From assembly GCA_024244665.1 (NCBI GenBank), contig JAAEOI010000293.1, positions 1-33,351 of the forward strand: 33,351 nt of DNA, written 5' to 3'. Shown here piece after piece: positions 15,644 to 25,001 of this stretch; within the stretch, counting starts at the first letter, position 1, and every line of letters begins with the position of its first letter. This DNA comes from Bacteroidota bacterium. Its GTDB lineage: Bacteria; Bacteroidota; Bacteroidia; Bacteroidales; GCA-2748055. A model generated the notes under the pieces. That model saw only the letters and a program-made list of their open reading frames with translations. It was not told the origin of the DNA and ran no database searches. Both the position numbers and the translations under genes were made by a program.

Positions 15644-16831
15644 ATGTTTAAGCCTACCATTCCCCTCCTCATACTCTTCATCTTCACACTGTCTGTAAGT
15701 GCACAGGATAAACTTGTGATTGATGACCGCACCGGCATCCTCTCTCCAAAGTTGGAAGGCGTTGTATCACAAAAGCTCCTTGAAGAGGGCATCAGTTATA
15801 CAAAAATGGTTGATTTCAGCAAACGCTGTGAGTACCTCTTCACCGAGCTGCAGAAACCCGGTGATGACCTGGTGATCAGGGTAAAGGATTGCGACGAAAC
15901 CCCGCTTGGTGAGAAAAATCTGGGTAGCAGGATCATGACTGCCCCTGCTCCGGAACAGGGGCTCCTGATCGCGTATGCGATCCTCGACATCATCTCCGAT
16001 CCCGGTAAATATGTGGCAGCTCCCACAGTGGTCACTCCTTCAGAGACTACTGCCGGTCAGGCCGCTCCTCCACGAAAAGACAGTGCAATTGTCAACGAGC
16101 ACGACAGCCGCTACTTCTTTGCACCTTCTGCATATAACCTGAAGAAAGGCGAGCTGTACTACAACACGGTCTACTTCCTGATTCACGATATCCAGTACGG
16201 GCTTACCGACAATTTCTCCATGGGGATGGGAACCACTATAATCGGGCTACCCCTTTACTTCACCCCTAAACTATCTTTTCCAATAGGGGAAAAATCCGCA
16301 CTGGCCATTGGGGACATGCTGATGTTAGGGACATGGGGCGGTGATGCCATTGGTAATCTTGCCTATGGAACCTTCAGCACTGGAGGACCAAATGGGAATG
16401 TCACCTTTGGTGCAGGACATCTGTATACCAACGAAAATGAGCTTACCGGCCTGACTTCCTCCCTTGTTACAAACTTTTCGGCCATGACACGAATTTCACC
16501 CTATATCTTTTTCCTTACTGAAAATTATGTCATGAGTGCCAATTTCAATAAAGAAGCCTGGTATAACTCTCAATCCGGCCAGAATTATTATGGACAGGTA
16601 TATGAAGATTATGTGCAGAGAAACACCTTCTGGTACGGTATCCTGGGAATCAGGATCATCTCCAAGAACCGGGACTTCATCAGCTGGCAAATGGGCCTCA
16701 CCTACATCGTTAACTTCGCTGGAGATATCCCGGTTAAGTTTAACAGCTGGGACCACGATGCTCGGGAAGGCGTAAACATGATCGCGTTCCCAACAGTCAG
16801 TTTCACAGTAAAATTCGGCAACTATTTCTAA
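15644..16831 (+). CDS. Secreted protein with predicted C-terminal beta-barrel, unknown function
   Basis: The 395-residue product has a signal peptide (MFKPTIPLLILFIFTLSVSA, probable cleavage before QDK). Residues about 21-125 form a small alpha/beta-looking domain with VIRVKDCDETPLGEKNLGSR and end in a Thr/Pro/Ala linker. From about residue 148 on, the sequence is made of Gly- and aromatic-rich amphipathic strands (YGLTDNFSMGMGTTIIGL, LSFPIGEKSALAIGDMLMLG, FPTVSFTVKFGNYF) and the chain ends in a terminal phenylalanine, as in outer-membrane beta-barrels. An outer-membrane location is therefore likely. Neither half matches a family I can name. Genes to the left (lipoprotein) and right (Crp-type regulator, convergent) give little help on function. 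Confidence 0.75.
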   Translation: MFKPTIPLLILFIFTLSVSAQDKLVIDDRTGILSPKLEGVVSQKLLEEGISYTKMVDFSKRCEYLFTELQKPGDDLVIRVKDCDETPLGEKNLGSRIMTAPAPEQGLLIAYAILDIISDPGKYVAAPTVVTPSETTAGQAAPPRKDSAIVNEHDSRYFFAPSAYNLKKGELYYNTVYFLIHDIQYGLTDNFSMGMGTTIIGLPLYFTPKLSFPIGEKSALAIGDMLMLGTWGGDAIGNLAYGTFSTGGPNGNVTFGAGHLYTNENELTGLTSSLVTNFSAMTRISPYIFFLTENYVMSANFNKEAWYNSQSGQNYYGQVYEDYVQRNTFWYGILGIRIISKNRDFISWQMGLTYIVNFAGDIPVKFNSWDHDAREGVNMIAFPTVSFTVKFGNYF

Positions 16832-16863
16832 TCCTGGGTGAAGATCCTTTGGATTCACTGATG

Positions 16864-17550
16864 CTAACCGGTCTGACTGATCAGGGATAGCTTCTCAGGA
16901 TCCTGTACACCGATCTTCTTATTATCAAGCCTGATGATCCCCTCCTTCTCAAACTCTTTCAGGAACTTGATGACACTCTCCACCGAGATGGAGGCAAAAT
17001 CGGCTATATCCTTCCTGGTAAGATGGCCAAATACATCTTCATGGATGAAGGCCTCTGAGGAGAGGTAGATAAGGGCAGAAGCCAGCTTCCCCCTCATCTG
17101 CTTGTAGGAGAGGCTGGCAACGATATCCATCAGGTGATTTTGCGAATGGTAATTTTTAGAGGTAATCCTGAATCCGAATTCAGGATTGGTTTTCAACAGG
17201 TTCCTCAGGCTCTCCTTATTGATCATCAGCACCTCGGCATCCTTCAGTGCCACAGCTGAGTAGTTATAGAACTTCTCACCGAACAGGGATGAGAAAGCAA
17301 GGAAATCACCCCTCCGGGCAATCCACAGGTTCTGTACTTTTCCCGGACCGGGCTGCAAGAATACTTTTACCAGCCCCGACTGGATAAAAAGCACATGGGG
17401 AGCCAGGGCTCCCTGCTTAAAGAGCATCTCCCCCTTCAGGTAGCTCACATGTGTCCGGTTTTCGCTGAGGGAAGCCAGCTCCTCCTTTGAGATGAGCTGG
17501 AAACAGTCCGGTTCACTTTGCCTTCCGGAGATATGATCCTGTTTATCCAT
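16864..17550 (-). CDS. Crp/Fnr-family transcriptional regulator
   Basis: The 228-residue product has an N-terminal cyclic-nucleotide-binding-type beta-roll (LKGEMLFKQGALAPHVLFIQ, VFLQPGPGKVQNLWIARRGD, AFSSLFGEKFYNYSAVAL), a long dimer helix and a C-terminal winged helix-turn-helix (HLTRKDIADFASISVESVIK with FLKEFEKEGIIRLDNKKIGV). The family binds DNA as dimers. Only one cysteine (residue 16) is present, so it lacks the cysteine set of Fe-S-type Fnr; a cAMP-phosphate pocket sequence is also not evident, so the effector is unknown. It is divergently placed to the thioredoxin/thioredoxin-reductase pair, 160 nt apart, and may regulate that pair and itself; this is inference from position. Confidence 0.9.
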   Translation of the reverse strand: MDKQDHISGRQSEPDCFQLISKEELASLSENRTHVSYLKGEMLFKQGALAPHVLFIQSGLVKVFLQPGPGKVQNLWIARRGDFLAFSSLFGEKFYNYSAVALKDAEVLMINKESLRNLLKTNPEFGFRITSKNYHSQNHLMDIVASLSYKQMRGKLASALIYLSSEAFIHEDVFGHLTRKDIADFASISVESVIKFLKEFEKEGIIRLDNKKIGVQDPEKLSLISQTG

Positions 17551-17583
17551 TGCTTAGCACTGATCATTTATTCTTAAGGAATC

Positions 17584-17591
17584 CAAAGATA
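17584..17591 (-). promoter_or_regulatory. Probable -7 box for the Crp-type regulator gene
   Basis: Leftward the bases read TATCTTTG, a full TAnnTTTG match 33 nt before the ATG at 17550. In the opposite direction GACCTTTG at 17670-17677, one mismatch from the consensus, could serve the thioredoxin gene at 17711. No clear -33 element was found for either. Confidence 0.4.
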
Positions 17592-17710
17592 TACCAAAAC
17601 ATGGAAAATAATAGGAAAAAAGCTATCACCTCCCACCCTCATCCACAAGGGGATTCCAATTTAAAAAATGACCTTTGCTCCTGATTAAAACCAGAACTAA
17701 AAAATACAAG

Positions 17711-18055
17711 ATGAAAAGGTTGAGCACAAGCCTGCACGAATTTGAGACTGCAGCCGAACTGGAAAAATACATCAATGAGAATGAGAACGTGATGGTATGC
17801 TGTGGCCGCATGGGCCCCATGTGTATCCCCGTATATGGCGTAATGGAAGAGCTGGAAGAGGAGCGCACCAATATGAAATTCGCAGTGATGGCCTTCGATT
17901 CACCTGAAGCCGATATTATCAGGAACGATCCTGCAAGCCAGGGTTTCATGGGCCTCCCATTCACCATGTATTACAAGAATGGCAAGGTAGCCCACGCCAC
18001 CAGCAGCATCCAGAACATGCAGCAGGTGACTGCCATCCTTGACGATAAATTTTAA
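17711..18055 (+). CDS. Thioredoxin-fold protein without the CxxC motif
   Basis: The 114-residue product aligns by eye with thioredoxin: a first helix, the strand NVMVCC, the active-site helix IPVYGVMEELEEE, the strand MKFAVMAFD, and the cis-proline segment GLPFTMYYKNGKV (Pro83). The active site is different. Where thioredoxin has WCGPC this protein has MGPMC (residues 34-38), so Cys38 corresponds to the second, resolving cysteine and Gly35 to the nucleophile position. Two other cysteines, Cys30 and Cys31, end the preceding strand. Any dithiol chemistry must use Cys30/31 with Cys38. The ATG at 17711 is preferred to an in-frame TTG at 17675. The thioredoxin reductase gene starts two bases after the stop, so the two proteins are almost certainly partners. 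Confidence 0.85.
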   Translation: MKRLSTSLHEFETAAELEKYINENENVMVCCGRMGPMCIPVYGVMEELEEERTNMKFAVMAFDSPEADIIRNDPASQGFMGLPFTMYYKNGKVAHATSSIQNMQQVTAILDDKF

Positions 18056-18057
18056 GT

Positions 18058-18984
18058 ATGACACAGGAGGAGATATTTGATGTGATCATCATGGGTGGTG
18101 GAGCAGCCGGTTTAACAGCAGGCATCTACAGCTCACGGGCACGTCTATCAACGCTGATCCTGAATGAAGGGGCAATTGGCGGACAGATGGTCCTCACCGA
18201 AGAGGTGGCGAACTACCCTGGGGTAGAATCCACCAAAGGTTACCTGCTGGCCAATACCATGAAGAACCAGGCCAAACAGTTTGGTTGCAAGATCAAGTCC
18301 AACCTGCAGATCAAATCCTATGATCTGGAGGGAGAGATTAAGCGCGTGGTACTGGAGGACGGCCGTGAGTTCAGTTCACGAAGTGTGATCCTCTCCCCCG
18401 GGGGAAGGCCACGTCCATTGGGGATTCCCGGCGAGGATGATTTCAAGGGGACCGGTGTCTCTTACTGTGCAACCTGTGATGGCGATTTTTTCACCGGGAA
18501 AGAGGTGATAGTAGTGGGGGGAGGAAACTCCGCACTTGAAGAGGCTGTTGCATTGACGCAATACGCCGAAAAAGTGACCATCGTCCACCAGTTTGATCAT
18601 TTCCAGGCATTTCAGCATGCTATTGACCATGCGAAGGAGAACCCGAAGATTGAATTTATTATGGAGTCCGAACTGCGCTCCTTTGATGGCGAAGGCGTAC
18701 TGAGGAAGGTCACCATTGAATATCTTCCCACAGGTGAGATCTCATCCAGGAAGATTGACGGGGTATTCATTTTTGTCGGCTATATTCCAAACACCGGGGA
18801 CCTGGAAGGGATTGTGAAGTTGAATGAAAGGAAAGAGATTGTGGTTGATGACGGGATGAAGACAAGTATCCCTGGTGTTTTCGCAGCCGGCGACTGTATA
18901 GTCAAAAAATTCAGGCAGGTAACAACAGCTGTTGCCGACGGAACCATAGCTTCACTGAGTGCAGCTGAATTCCTGAGATCTTAA
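18058..18984 (+). CDS. trxB: Thioredoxin reductase-like flavoprotein, atypical pyridine-nucleotide site
   Basis: The 308-residue product is a full-length low-molecular-weight thioredoxin reductase. It has the FAD loop IIMGGGAAGLTAGIY (residues 10-24), the redox disulfide CATC (137-140) followed by DGDFF, the second dinucleotide loop VVGGGNSALEEA (152-163) and the C-terminal FAD motif FAAGDC. In NADPH enzymes the strand after the second loop carries HRRxxxR, whose arginines hold the 2'-phosphate; here the region reads VHQFDHFQAFQHA (176-188) with no arginine. NADPH is therefore unlikely to be the normal donor; NADH, ferredoxin or another reductant is possible. The gene is tightly linked to the unusual thioredoxin upstream and followed by a terminator. 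General assignment is firm, donor specificity is inferred. Confidence 0.93.
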   Translation: MTQEEIFDVIIMGGGAAGLTAGIYSSRARLSTLILNEGAIGGQMVLTEEVANYPGVESTKGYLLANTMKNQAKQFGCKIKSNLQIKSYDLEGEIKRVVLEDGREFSSRSVILSPGGRPRPLGIPGEDDFKGTGVSYCATCDGDFFTGKEVIVVGGGNSALEEAVALTQYAEKVTIVHQFDHFQAFQHAIDHAKENPKIEFIMESELRSFDGEGVLRKVTIEYLPTGEISSRKIDGVFIFVGYIPNTGDLEGIVKLNERKEIVVDDGMKTSIPGVFAAGDCIVKKFRQVTTAVADGTIASLSAAEFLRS

Positions 18985-19017
18985 GCAGACTAACCCTCTA
19001 TATAGCCTTTCGGGCAC

Positions 19018-19051
19018 AAAAACCACCTGTTTTGCAATGGGTGGTTTTTTT
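19018..19051 (+). terminator. Rho-independent terminator after trxB
   Basis: AAAAACCACC (19018-19027) pairs with GGTGGTTTTT (19040-19049) across a 12-nt loop, and the T run continues to 19051. It separates the thioredoxin unit from the ATPase gene. Confidence 0.9.
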
Positions 19052-19119
19052 CGTTACGCAATAATACGCTTGTCTATTTCGCATATATGTAATATATTTA
19101 CTGCTATAAATGCGTAACG
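19052..19119. repeat. Long-spaced perfect inverted repeat in front of the ATPase gene
   Basis: CGTTACGCA (19052-19060) and its exact reverse complement TGCGTAACG (19111-19119) are separated by 50 AT-rich bases. The right arm lies 12 nt before the ATPase start codon; the left arm abuts the trxB terminator. A partial further copy, ATACGC, is at 19064-19069. This could be a paired operator for a dimeric regulator, or the end motifs of a mobile unit. Confidence 0.6.
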
Positions 19120-19131
19120 CAAACACGTATC

Positions 19132-20241
19132 ATGAATCCATTTCAAACAAATGCATACCGCGGACCTGATTATTTCATCGACCGGCGAAGTGAAACCAGG
19201 GCATTGATTGATGCCATCATCAATGAGCGCAACATCACACTTTTCTCACACAGACGCCTGGGTAAAACCATGTTGTTACATCATGTCTTTGGCCAGTTGG
19301 ACCCGACGAAGTATTCCACCCTGTTTATTGATCTTTTCGCCAGCAGAAACCTGATTCACTTTGCCCAGAAGATGACGGAGGTTCTTTATGGGAATAAGAT
19401 TCTGCATCAAAACAGGTTGAGCAAAATCATGGGGAGTCTTGGAGCTTCCCTTTCCTTTGATCCGATAACCGGTAATCCCCAGGTTAACTTTAATGTAACC
19501 GAACGTTCCAGTGTAATTAAAAGCCTGCCTCAACTATTTCAGCTTCTATCCGAATCAAAAAAAAAGGTGGTCATTGCATTTGATGAATTCCAGGAAGTAG
19601 GAGAGTATGAGGAAGATTTTGCCGAAGCCAGCATCCGGACTTTAATGCAGGAACATCCGGAAATCGTTTTCCTTTTCTCCGGAAGCAGAAAAAGTATGAT
19701 GAGAGAGATCTTCACTGATTCCAATCGACCTTTCTTCCAGTCCACACAATTAATGGAACTTCATGAGATTGATCAACTTATATATACAGATGAAATCGGC
19801 CTGATCCTGGAAAAGTTTAAAAAAACATTTGATCCGCAGATAATTACGAAAATTCTGGAAGATACCTACTGCCATACAGGATTTACCCAGATGGTGCTGT
19901 CCAGGGTATTCAGTGAATCAGGGGACCATATCGACAACCTTGTTTACGAGATGGTATGGGCCGACATCCTTGAGAATCACAAATCGATGGCCAGGGAACA
20001 GGAGTATCTCCTCCCCGATCTACAATGGAGGGTGCTCACGGCCATTGCCCGGGAAAGCCATGTGGAAGCTCCTTTATCCCAGTCTTTTATCTCGAAGTAC
20101 GGTCTGTCAGCCCCCAGCTCCATGAGTAGGGCCCTTAAAGCGCTTCTGGACAAAGGATTAATCATTGATAGTGGAGAAAAGGGATTGCGCGTCTACAATG
20201 TATTTATCGAAAAGAACCTGAGGACCTTTCCATACACCTGA
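19132..20241 (+). CDS. AAA-type ATPase with winged-helix C-terminus (archaeal ATPase-like family)
   Basis: The 369-residue product begins MNPFQTNAYRGPDYFIDRRS, the usual opening of this STAND-like/ATPase_2 family. It has a P-loop SHRRLGKTMLL (residues 39-49, Lys45) and a Walker B strand VVIAFDEFQE (Asp151, Glu152). An arginine/serine sensor segment follows (FLFSGSRKSMM), and the chain ends in a winged helix (residues about 295-365, ISKYGLSAPSSMSRALKALL). The first P-loop position is Ser39 where most P-loops have Gly. Such proteins are numerous in Bacteroidota and archaea and are often part of defence or mobile-element contexts, but no function is proven. It stands alone between two terminators. 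The ATG at 19132 follows an inverted repeat. Confidence 0.85.
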   Translation: MNPFQTNAYRGPDYFIDRRSETRALIDAIINERNITLFSHRRLGKTMLLHHVFGQLDPTKYSTLFIDLFASRNLIHFAQKMTEVLYGNKILHQNRLSKIMGSLGASLSFDPITGNPQVNFNVTERSSVIKSLPQLFQLLSESKKKVVIAFDEFQEVGEYEEDFAEASIRTLMQEHPEIVFLFSGSRKSMMREIFTDSNRPFFQSTQLMELHEIDQLIYTDEIGLILEKFKKTFDPQIITKILEDTYCHTGFTQMVLSRVFSESGDHIDNLVYEMVWADILENHKSMAREQEYLLPDLQWRVLTAIARESHVEAPLSQSFISKYGLSAPSSMSRALKALLDKGLIIDSGEKGLRVYNVFIEKNLRTFPYT

Positions 20242-20246
20242 AATTT

Positions 20247-20279
20247 AAAAAGCCACCCCTGCACAAGGCAAGAGTGGCT
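20247..20279 (-). terminator. Terminator of the ribosomal/RNA polymerase operon
   Basis: On the minus strand AGCCAC (20279-20274) pairs with GTGGCT (20256-20251) across a 17-nt loop and is followed by TTTTT and an AT-rich run. It lies about 50 nt after the stop of the DUF3467 gene. The stem is short, so efficiency may be moderate. Confidence 0.6.
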
Positions 20280-20330
20280 CTCCGTTATATAAGCTAAGGA
20301 TAACTTATTCTTTATTTAACTACCTAACGA

Positions 20331-20666
20331 CTAGGCCTGACCGGTCGGTCCCCCGAAGTTCATCGGGATCACCGGTCCTCCGTTGGAGGAGCCGGCAGGT
20401 CCTTCAATCTTCTTGATGGGCCCGTGCATCTTCTCATACATCTTAATTTTCTCATTCAGGTCCTGGAGCAGCCGCTTAGCATGCTCGGGGGTCAGGATTA
20501 CCCTTGACTTTACCTGTGCCTTGGGTATCCATGGCATCACCCTTACAAAATCGAGAATGAACTCTGATGATGAATGGGTAATGATCGCCAGGTTGGAATA
20601 GGTACCCTGGGCTACCTCCTCCTTTAGCTCAATATTGACCTGATTCTTCTTGGTTTTCTCTTCCAT
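20331..20666 (-). CDS. DUF3467 domain protein
   Basis: The 111-residue product matches the DUF3467 pattern: QVNIELKEEVAQGTYSNLAI, then THSSSEFILDFVRVMP, and SRVILTPEHAKRLLQDLNEKI, followed by a Gly/Pro-rich tail. The function is unknown. In Bacteroidota the gene is regularly found directly behind rpoC, as here with a 12-nt gap, so it is cotranscribed with the RNA polymerase genes. There is no signal peptide or membrane segment; a cytoplasmic protein is expected. Confidence 0.9.
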   Translation of the reverse strand: MEEKTKKNQVNIELKEEVAQGTYSNLAIITHSSSEFILDFVRVMPWIPKAQVKSRVILTPEHAKRLLQDLNEKIKMYEKMHGPIKKIEGPAGSSNGGPVIPMNFGGPTGQA

Positions 20667-20678
20667 AATGACGCAGCG

Positions 20679-23600
20679 TTAATCCTTGACCGGCTCGGTA
20701 ACATCAGCTTTTTCAGAAGACTCGGTTAAAGTTGCATCGGGAACGAGCTTTTCATACTCCTCCCTTGATCCCACAACCAGGTTGTTATAGATCCTAGAAC
20801 CGGTACCGGCCGGAATCTGGTGACCAACGATCACGTTCTCTTTCAGACCGTCCAGGATATCAATCTTACCAAAGATCGCTGCTTCGTTAAGCACCTTGGT
20901 GGTCTCCTGGAAGGAGGCCGCAGATATGAAACTATTGGTCTGAAGAGCAGCTTTGGTGATTCCCTGGAGCACCTGTGAAGATGTTGCAGGTATTGCTTCC
21001 CTGGCTTCGATCAGCTTCTGGTCCTTCCGCCTCAGGACAGAGTTGTCGTCCCTGAGCTTACGGGCAGTAATTATCTGGCCGGGTTTATGTTCCACGGCAT
21101 CGCCCGGATCAACAACCACCTTCTTGCCGTAAATCCAGTCGTTTTCATTCATGAAGTTCCACTTGTCAACCACCTGCTTCTCCAGGAACTTTGTGTCACC
21201 CGGATCCACGATCTCAACCTTACGCATCATCTGGCGCACAATGATCTCGAAGTGCTTGTCATTGATCTTCACACCCTGCATCCTGTATACCTCCTGAACC
21301 TCGTTCACGATGTACTCCTGAACTTTTGTGGGTCCTTTGATGGCAAGGATGTCGGCCGGAGTGATGGCACCGTCGGAGAGGGGTATCCCCGCCCTGACGT
21401 AGTCGTTCTCCTGCACCAGGATCTGCTTGGAAAGCGGAACAAGGTATTTCTTCACCTCGCCTGCCTTGGAAGTAATGATCACCTCACGGTTACCCCGCTT
21501 GATCTTGCCAAATTCAACTTCGCCGTCAATCTCAGAAACCACTGCCGGATTGGACGGGTTCCTTGCCTCGAAAAGCTCAGTTACACGTGGCAAACCACCG
21601 GTGATGTCACCCGATTTACCAACAGCCCTGGGAATCTTCACCAGGATCTCTCCTGCTTTCACCTTATCTCCCTCGTTTACCGCGATGTGGGCTCCCACAG
21701 GAAGGTTATAGTTCTTCACCAGCTCTCCCTTGATATCAAGGATCTTAACCAGCGGGTTCTTGGTACGGTCCCTGGTCTCGACGATCACCTTCTCCTTGAA
21801 GCCGGTCTGTTCGTCAGACTCTTCGCGGAATGTAATACCATCGATCACATTGTCGAAACTTACGGTACCGGCAACTTCACTAATTATCAGCGCATTATAG
21901 GGATCCCATTCACAAATCAGATCACCTTTGGTAATCTTGGATCCGTTCTTCACATAGAGTTTGGAACCGTAAGGAATGGTATGTGTAGTAAGGGCAATAC
22001 CAGTGTTTTTATCCACCACCCTCAGCTCGGCCAGACGGCCGATAACAATTTCAAGTTTCTTGCCGGTTTCAGGATCGGCGGAGCTTACGGTGCGCAGCTC
22101 CTCGATCTCGGCAACACCATCATACTTGGAGACCACATTGGATTCCGAAGTGATGTTCGATGCAGTACCACCCACGTGGAAGGTACGCAGTGTAAGCTGT
22201 GTTCCAGGTTCACCAATTGACTGGGCGGCAATTACGCCGGTAGCCTCTCCCATCTGAACCATTTTACCGGTAGCCAGGTTACGTCCGTAACACTTGGCGC
22301 ATACACCTTTCTTCGATTCACAGGTCAGTACCGAACGAATCTCAACACTCTCGATGGGAGAATCTTCAATCACTCTTGCAAGTTCCTCGGTGACCTCCTC
22401 ACCAGAATTAATAATCAGGTCTCCAGTAAGCGGATGGTATACATCATGTACAGTGGTCCGGCCCAGGATTCTTTCGTAGAGTGTCTCCACAACCTCCTCA
22501 TTTTTCTTGATTGCAGATGCAACCAGTCCCCGAAGTGTTCCACAGTCGGGCTCCTGGATGATCACATCCTGGCTCACATCTACCAAACGACGCGTAAGGT
22601 AACCTGCATCAGCTGTTTTCAGAGCCGTATCGGCAAGTCCCTTACGGGCACCGTGTGTGGATATAAAATATTCAAGAACCGATAGTCCCTCCTTGAAATT
22701 AGAGAGGATCGGGTTCTCGATAATCTCGGAACCGGTGGCTCCGGATTTCTGCGGCTTGGCCATCAGTCCCCTCATACCAGAGAGCTGGCGGATCTGTTCC
22801 TTGGAGCCCCTAGCACCGGAGTCAAGCATCATATATACAGGATTGAATCCCTGGTTGTCAGAACTCAGCTGCTTCATCAGCGTCTGGGTCAGGCGTGCAT
22901 TGGTATGTGTCCAGATATCAATAATCTGGTTGTAACGCTCATTGTTGGTGATCACACCCATGTTATAGGATCCAACCACCTCATCCACTTGCTTATAACC
23001 ATCAACTACATAGGTCTCCTTCTCCTTCGGAATAATCACATCGTCCAGGTTAAAAGAGAGCCCTCCTTTAAACGCCATTCCATAACCCAGGCTCTTGATG
23101 TCGTCAAGAAACTTGGCAGTTGTGGCTGTTCCTGTTACTTTTAGTACGTGGCCGATGATGTCACGAAGCGACTTCTTGGTCAGTACTTCGTTGATGAATC
23201 CGATCTCTTCGGGAACAAACTCATTGAACAACACACGTCCCACGGTGGTCTCGAGAATCTCGGTCTCACCGGCCTCGCCACCATGCTTAGGAATCCTTAC
23301 CTTGATGATGGCATGAAGGTCAGCACGCTTCTCGTTGTAAGCAATGGTTACCTCCTCGGCTGAGTAAAAGGTCATGCCCTCTCCCTTCACAATGTCTTTC
23401 TTCACGCTGCGCTTGGCCTTTGTGATGTAGTAAAGACCGAGTACCATATCCTGTGAGGGAACGGCAATCGGAGCACCATTGGCAGGGTTGAGGATGTTGT
23501 GGGAAGCCAGCATCAGAATCTGTGCCTCAAGCACTGCAGCATTCCCCAGGGGAAGGTGCACAGCCATCTGGTCACCATCAAAGTCGGCGTTGAAAGCGGT

Positions 23601-25001
23601 ACACACCAGCGGGTGAAGCTGGATGGCCTTTCCTTCAATCAGTTTTGGCTGGAAGGCCTGTATACCAAGCCTGTGCAGGGTTGGCGCACGGTTCAGCATC
23701 ACAGGATGCCCTTTCAGTACATTCTCCAGGATGTCCCAGACAACCGGATCTTTCCGGTCTACAATTTTCTTGGCCGATTTAACGGTTTTCACAATACCAC
23801 GCTCAATCAGTTTCCTGATGATAAAGGGCTTGTAAAGTTCAGCAGCCATATCTTTAGGCAGACCACACTCATGAAGAGCAAGTTCCGGTCCAACCACGAT
23901 CACCGAACGTGCCGAGTAGTCCACCCTCTTACCGAGGAGGTTCTGACGGAACCTTCCCTGTTTCCCTTTCAGGCTGTCGGACAGGGATTTAAGCGGGCGA
24001 TTGGCATCGGTCTTCACCGCGTTGGCCTTCCTTGAATTATCAAACAGGGAATCTACAGCTTCCTGGAGCATCCTTTTCTCATTTCTGAGAATTACTTCAG
24101 GAGCCTTGATCTCAATCAGCCTTTTCAGACGGTTATTACGGATAATAACCCTCCTGTAAAGGTCGTTCAGGTCGGATGTGGCAAAACGGCCGCCATCCAG
24201 TGGAACGAGAGGCCTCAGCTCGGGAGGAATCACAGGCACTACCCTGACAATCATCCACTCGGGACGGTTGATTCCTTTGGATGCACGGAAAGCTTCCACC
24301 ACCTGGAGGCGCTTCAATGCCTCATTTTTCCTCTGCTGGGAAGTTTCGGTACTGGCCTTGTGCCTCAGTGAATATGAAAGTTCGTCCAGGTCGATCCTGG
24401 AAAGTAAAGCGTGCAATCCTTCAGCACCCATACCGGCTATGAATTTATCCGGATGGTCATCTTCCAGCAACTGGTTCTCCTTGGGGAGACTGGCCAGGAT
24501 GTCCAGGTATTCATCTTCCGTAAGGAAATCAAGGTAGTTGACCCCGTCGGCTAGCTTGATACCCGCATTGATTACCACATACCTTTCATAATAGATAATG
24601 GAATCAAGCTTCTTGGTAGGCAGTCCCAGCAGGTAACCTATCTTATTGGGCAGTGAGCGGAAATACCAGATGTGGGCCACAGGTACTACCAGGGAGATGT
24701 GACCCATTCTTTCACGTCGCACCTTCTTCTCGGTAACCTCAACACCACAACGGTCACAAACAATCCCCTTGTAACGGATCCGCTTGTATTTGCCACAATG
24801 GCATTCGTAGTCCTTTACCGGTCCGAAGATCCTTTCACAGAAAAGACCATCCCTTTCGGGTTTGTAGGTCCGGTAATTGATCGTTTCAGGTTTCAGGACC
24901 TCCCCACTGGATCGTTCCAGAATCTCTTCCGGTGAAGCCAGTCCAATGGAAATCTTTGTAAAATTACTACTCTTTACTTTAGTGTCTTTCCTGAATGACA
25001 T
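20679..25001 (-). CDS. rpoC: DNA-directed RNA polymerase subunit beta'
   Basis: The 1440-residue protein has all the expected parts. They include the N-terminal zinc finger ([20 protein letters not shown]), the catalytic motif [13 protein letters not shown] near residue 470 whose aspartates hold the active-site magnesium, and the trigger-loop/bridge-helix region ([12 protein letters not shown]). The second zinc site ([16 protein letters not shown]) and the C-terminal dock ([25 protein letters not shown]) are also present. It forms the clamp and part of the catalytic centre of RNA polymerase. The ATG at 25001 lies 62 nt after the rpoB stop; the gap contains a small AGGC-UUCG-GCCU hairpin. Length is in the normal range for Bacteroidota and no interruption is visible. 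Confidence 0.99.
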   Translation of the reverse strand: MSFRKDTKVKSSNFTKISIGLASPEEILERSSGEVLKPETINYRTYKPERDGLFCERIFGPVKDYECHCGKYKRIRYKGIVCDRCGVEVTEKKVRRERMGHISLVVPVAHIWYFRSLPNKIGYLLGLPTKKLDSIIYYERYVVINAGIKLADGVNYLDFLTEDEYLDILASLPKENQLLEDDHPDKFIAGMGAEGLHALLSRIDLDELSYSLRHKASTETSQQRKNEALKRLQVVEAFRASKGINRPEWMIVRVVPVIPPELRPLVPLDGGRFATSDLNDLYRRVIIRNNRLKRLIEIKAPEVILRNEKRMLQEAVDSLFDNSRKANAVKTDANRPLKSLSDSLKGKQGRFRQNLLGKRVDYSARSVIVVGPELALHECGLPKDMAAELYKPFIIRKLIERGIVKTVKSAKKIVDRKDPVVWDILENVLKGHPVMLNRAPTLHRLGIQAFQPKLIEGKAIQLHPLVCTAFNADFDGDQMAVHLPLGNAAVLEAQILMLASHNILNPANGAPIAVPSQDMVLGLYYITKAKRSVKKDIVKGEGMTFYSAEEVTIAYNEKRADLHAIIKVRIPKHGGEAGETEILETTVGRVLFNEFVPEEIGFINEVLTKKSLRDIIGHVLKVTGTATTAKFLDDIKSLGYGMAFKGGLSFNLDDVIIPKEKETYVVDGYKQVDEVVGSYNMGVITNNERYNQIIDIWTHTNARLTQTLMKQLSSDNQGFNPVYMMLDSGARGSKEQIRQLSGMRGLMAKPQKSGATGSEIIENPILSNFKEGLSVLEYFISTHGARKGLADTALKTADAGYLTRRLVDVSQDVIIQEPDCGTLRGLVASAIKKNEEVVETLYERILGRTTVHDVYHPLTGDLIINSGEEVTEELARVIEDSPIESVEIRSVLTCESKKGVCAKCYGRNLATGKMVQMGEATGVIAAQSIGEPGTQLTLRTFHVGGTASNITSESNVVSKYDGVAEIEELRTVSSADPETGKKLEIVIGRLAELRVVDKNTGIALTTHTIPYGSKLYVKNGSKITKGDLICEWDPYNALIISEVAGTVSFDNVIDGITFREESDEQTGFKEKVIVETRDRTKNPLVKILDIKGELVKNYNLPVGAHIAVNEGDKVKAGEILVKIPRAVGKSGDITGGLPRVTELFEARNPSNPAVVSEIDGEVEFGKIKRGNREVIITSKAGEVKKYLVPLSKQILVQENDYVRAGIPLSDGAITPADILAIKGPTKVQEYIVNEVQEVYRMQGVKINDKHFEIIVRQMMRKVEIVDPGDTKFLEKQVVDKWNFMNENDWIYGKKVVVDPGDAVEHKPGQIITARKLRDDNSVLRRKDQKLIEAREAIPATSSQVLQGITKAALQTNSFISAASFQETTKVLNEAAIFGKIDILDGLKENVIVGHQIPAGTGSRIYNNLVVGSREEYEKLVPDATLTESSEKADVTEPVKD

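Noticed and set aside
16840..16860. Imperfect hairpin GTGAAGATCC/GGATTCAC between the convergent secreted-protein and regulator genes as terminator
   Set aside because: It has a two-base bulge, only eight pairs and no T run in either direction.
17675..17710. TTG at 17675 as start of the thioredoxin-fold protein
   Set aside because: The extra twelve residues are basic and unlike thioredoxin; the ATG at 17711 begins the fold directly.
21087..22220. Long plus-strand reading frame opposite rpoC
   Set aside because: It is antisense to strongly conserved rpoC codons and its translation lacks any recognisable domain, signal or start context; the same holds for the frames opposite rpoB, tuf and the S46 gene.
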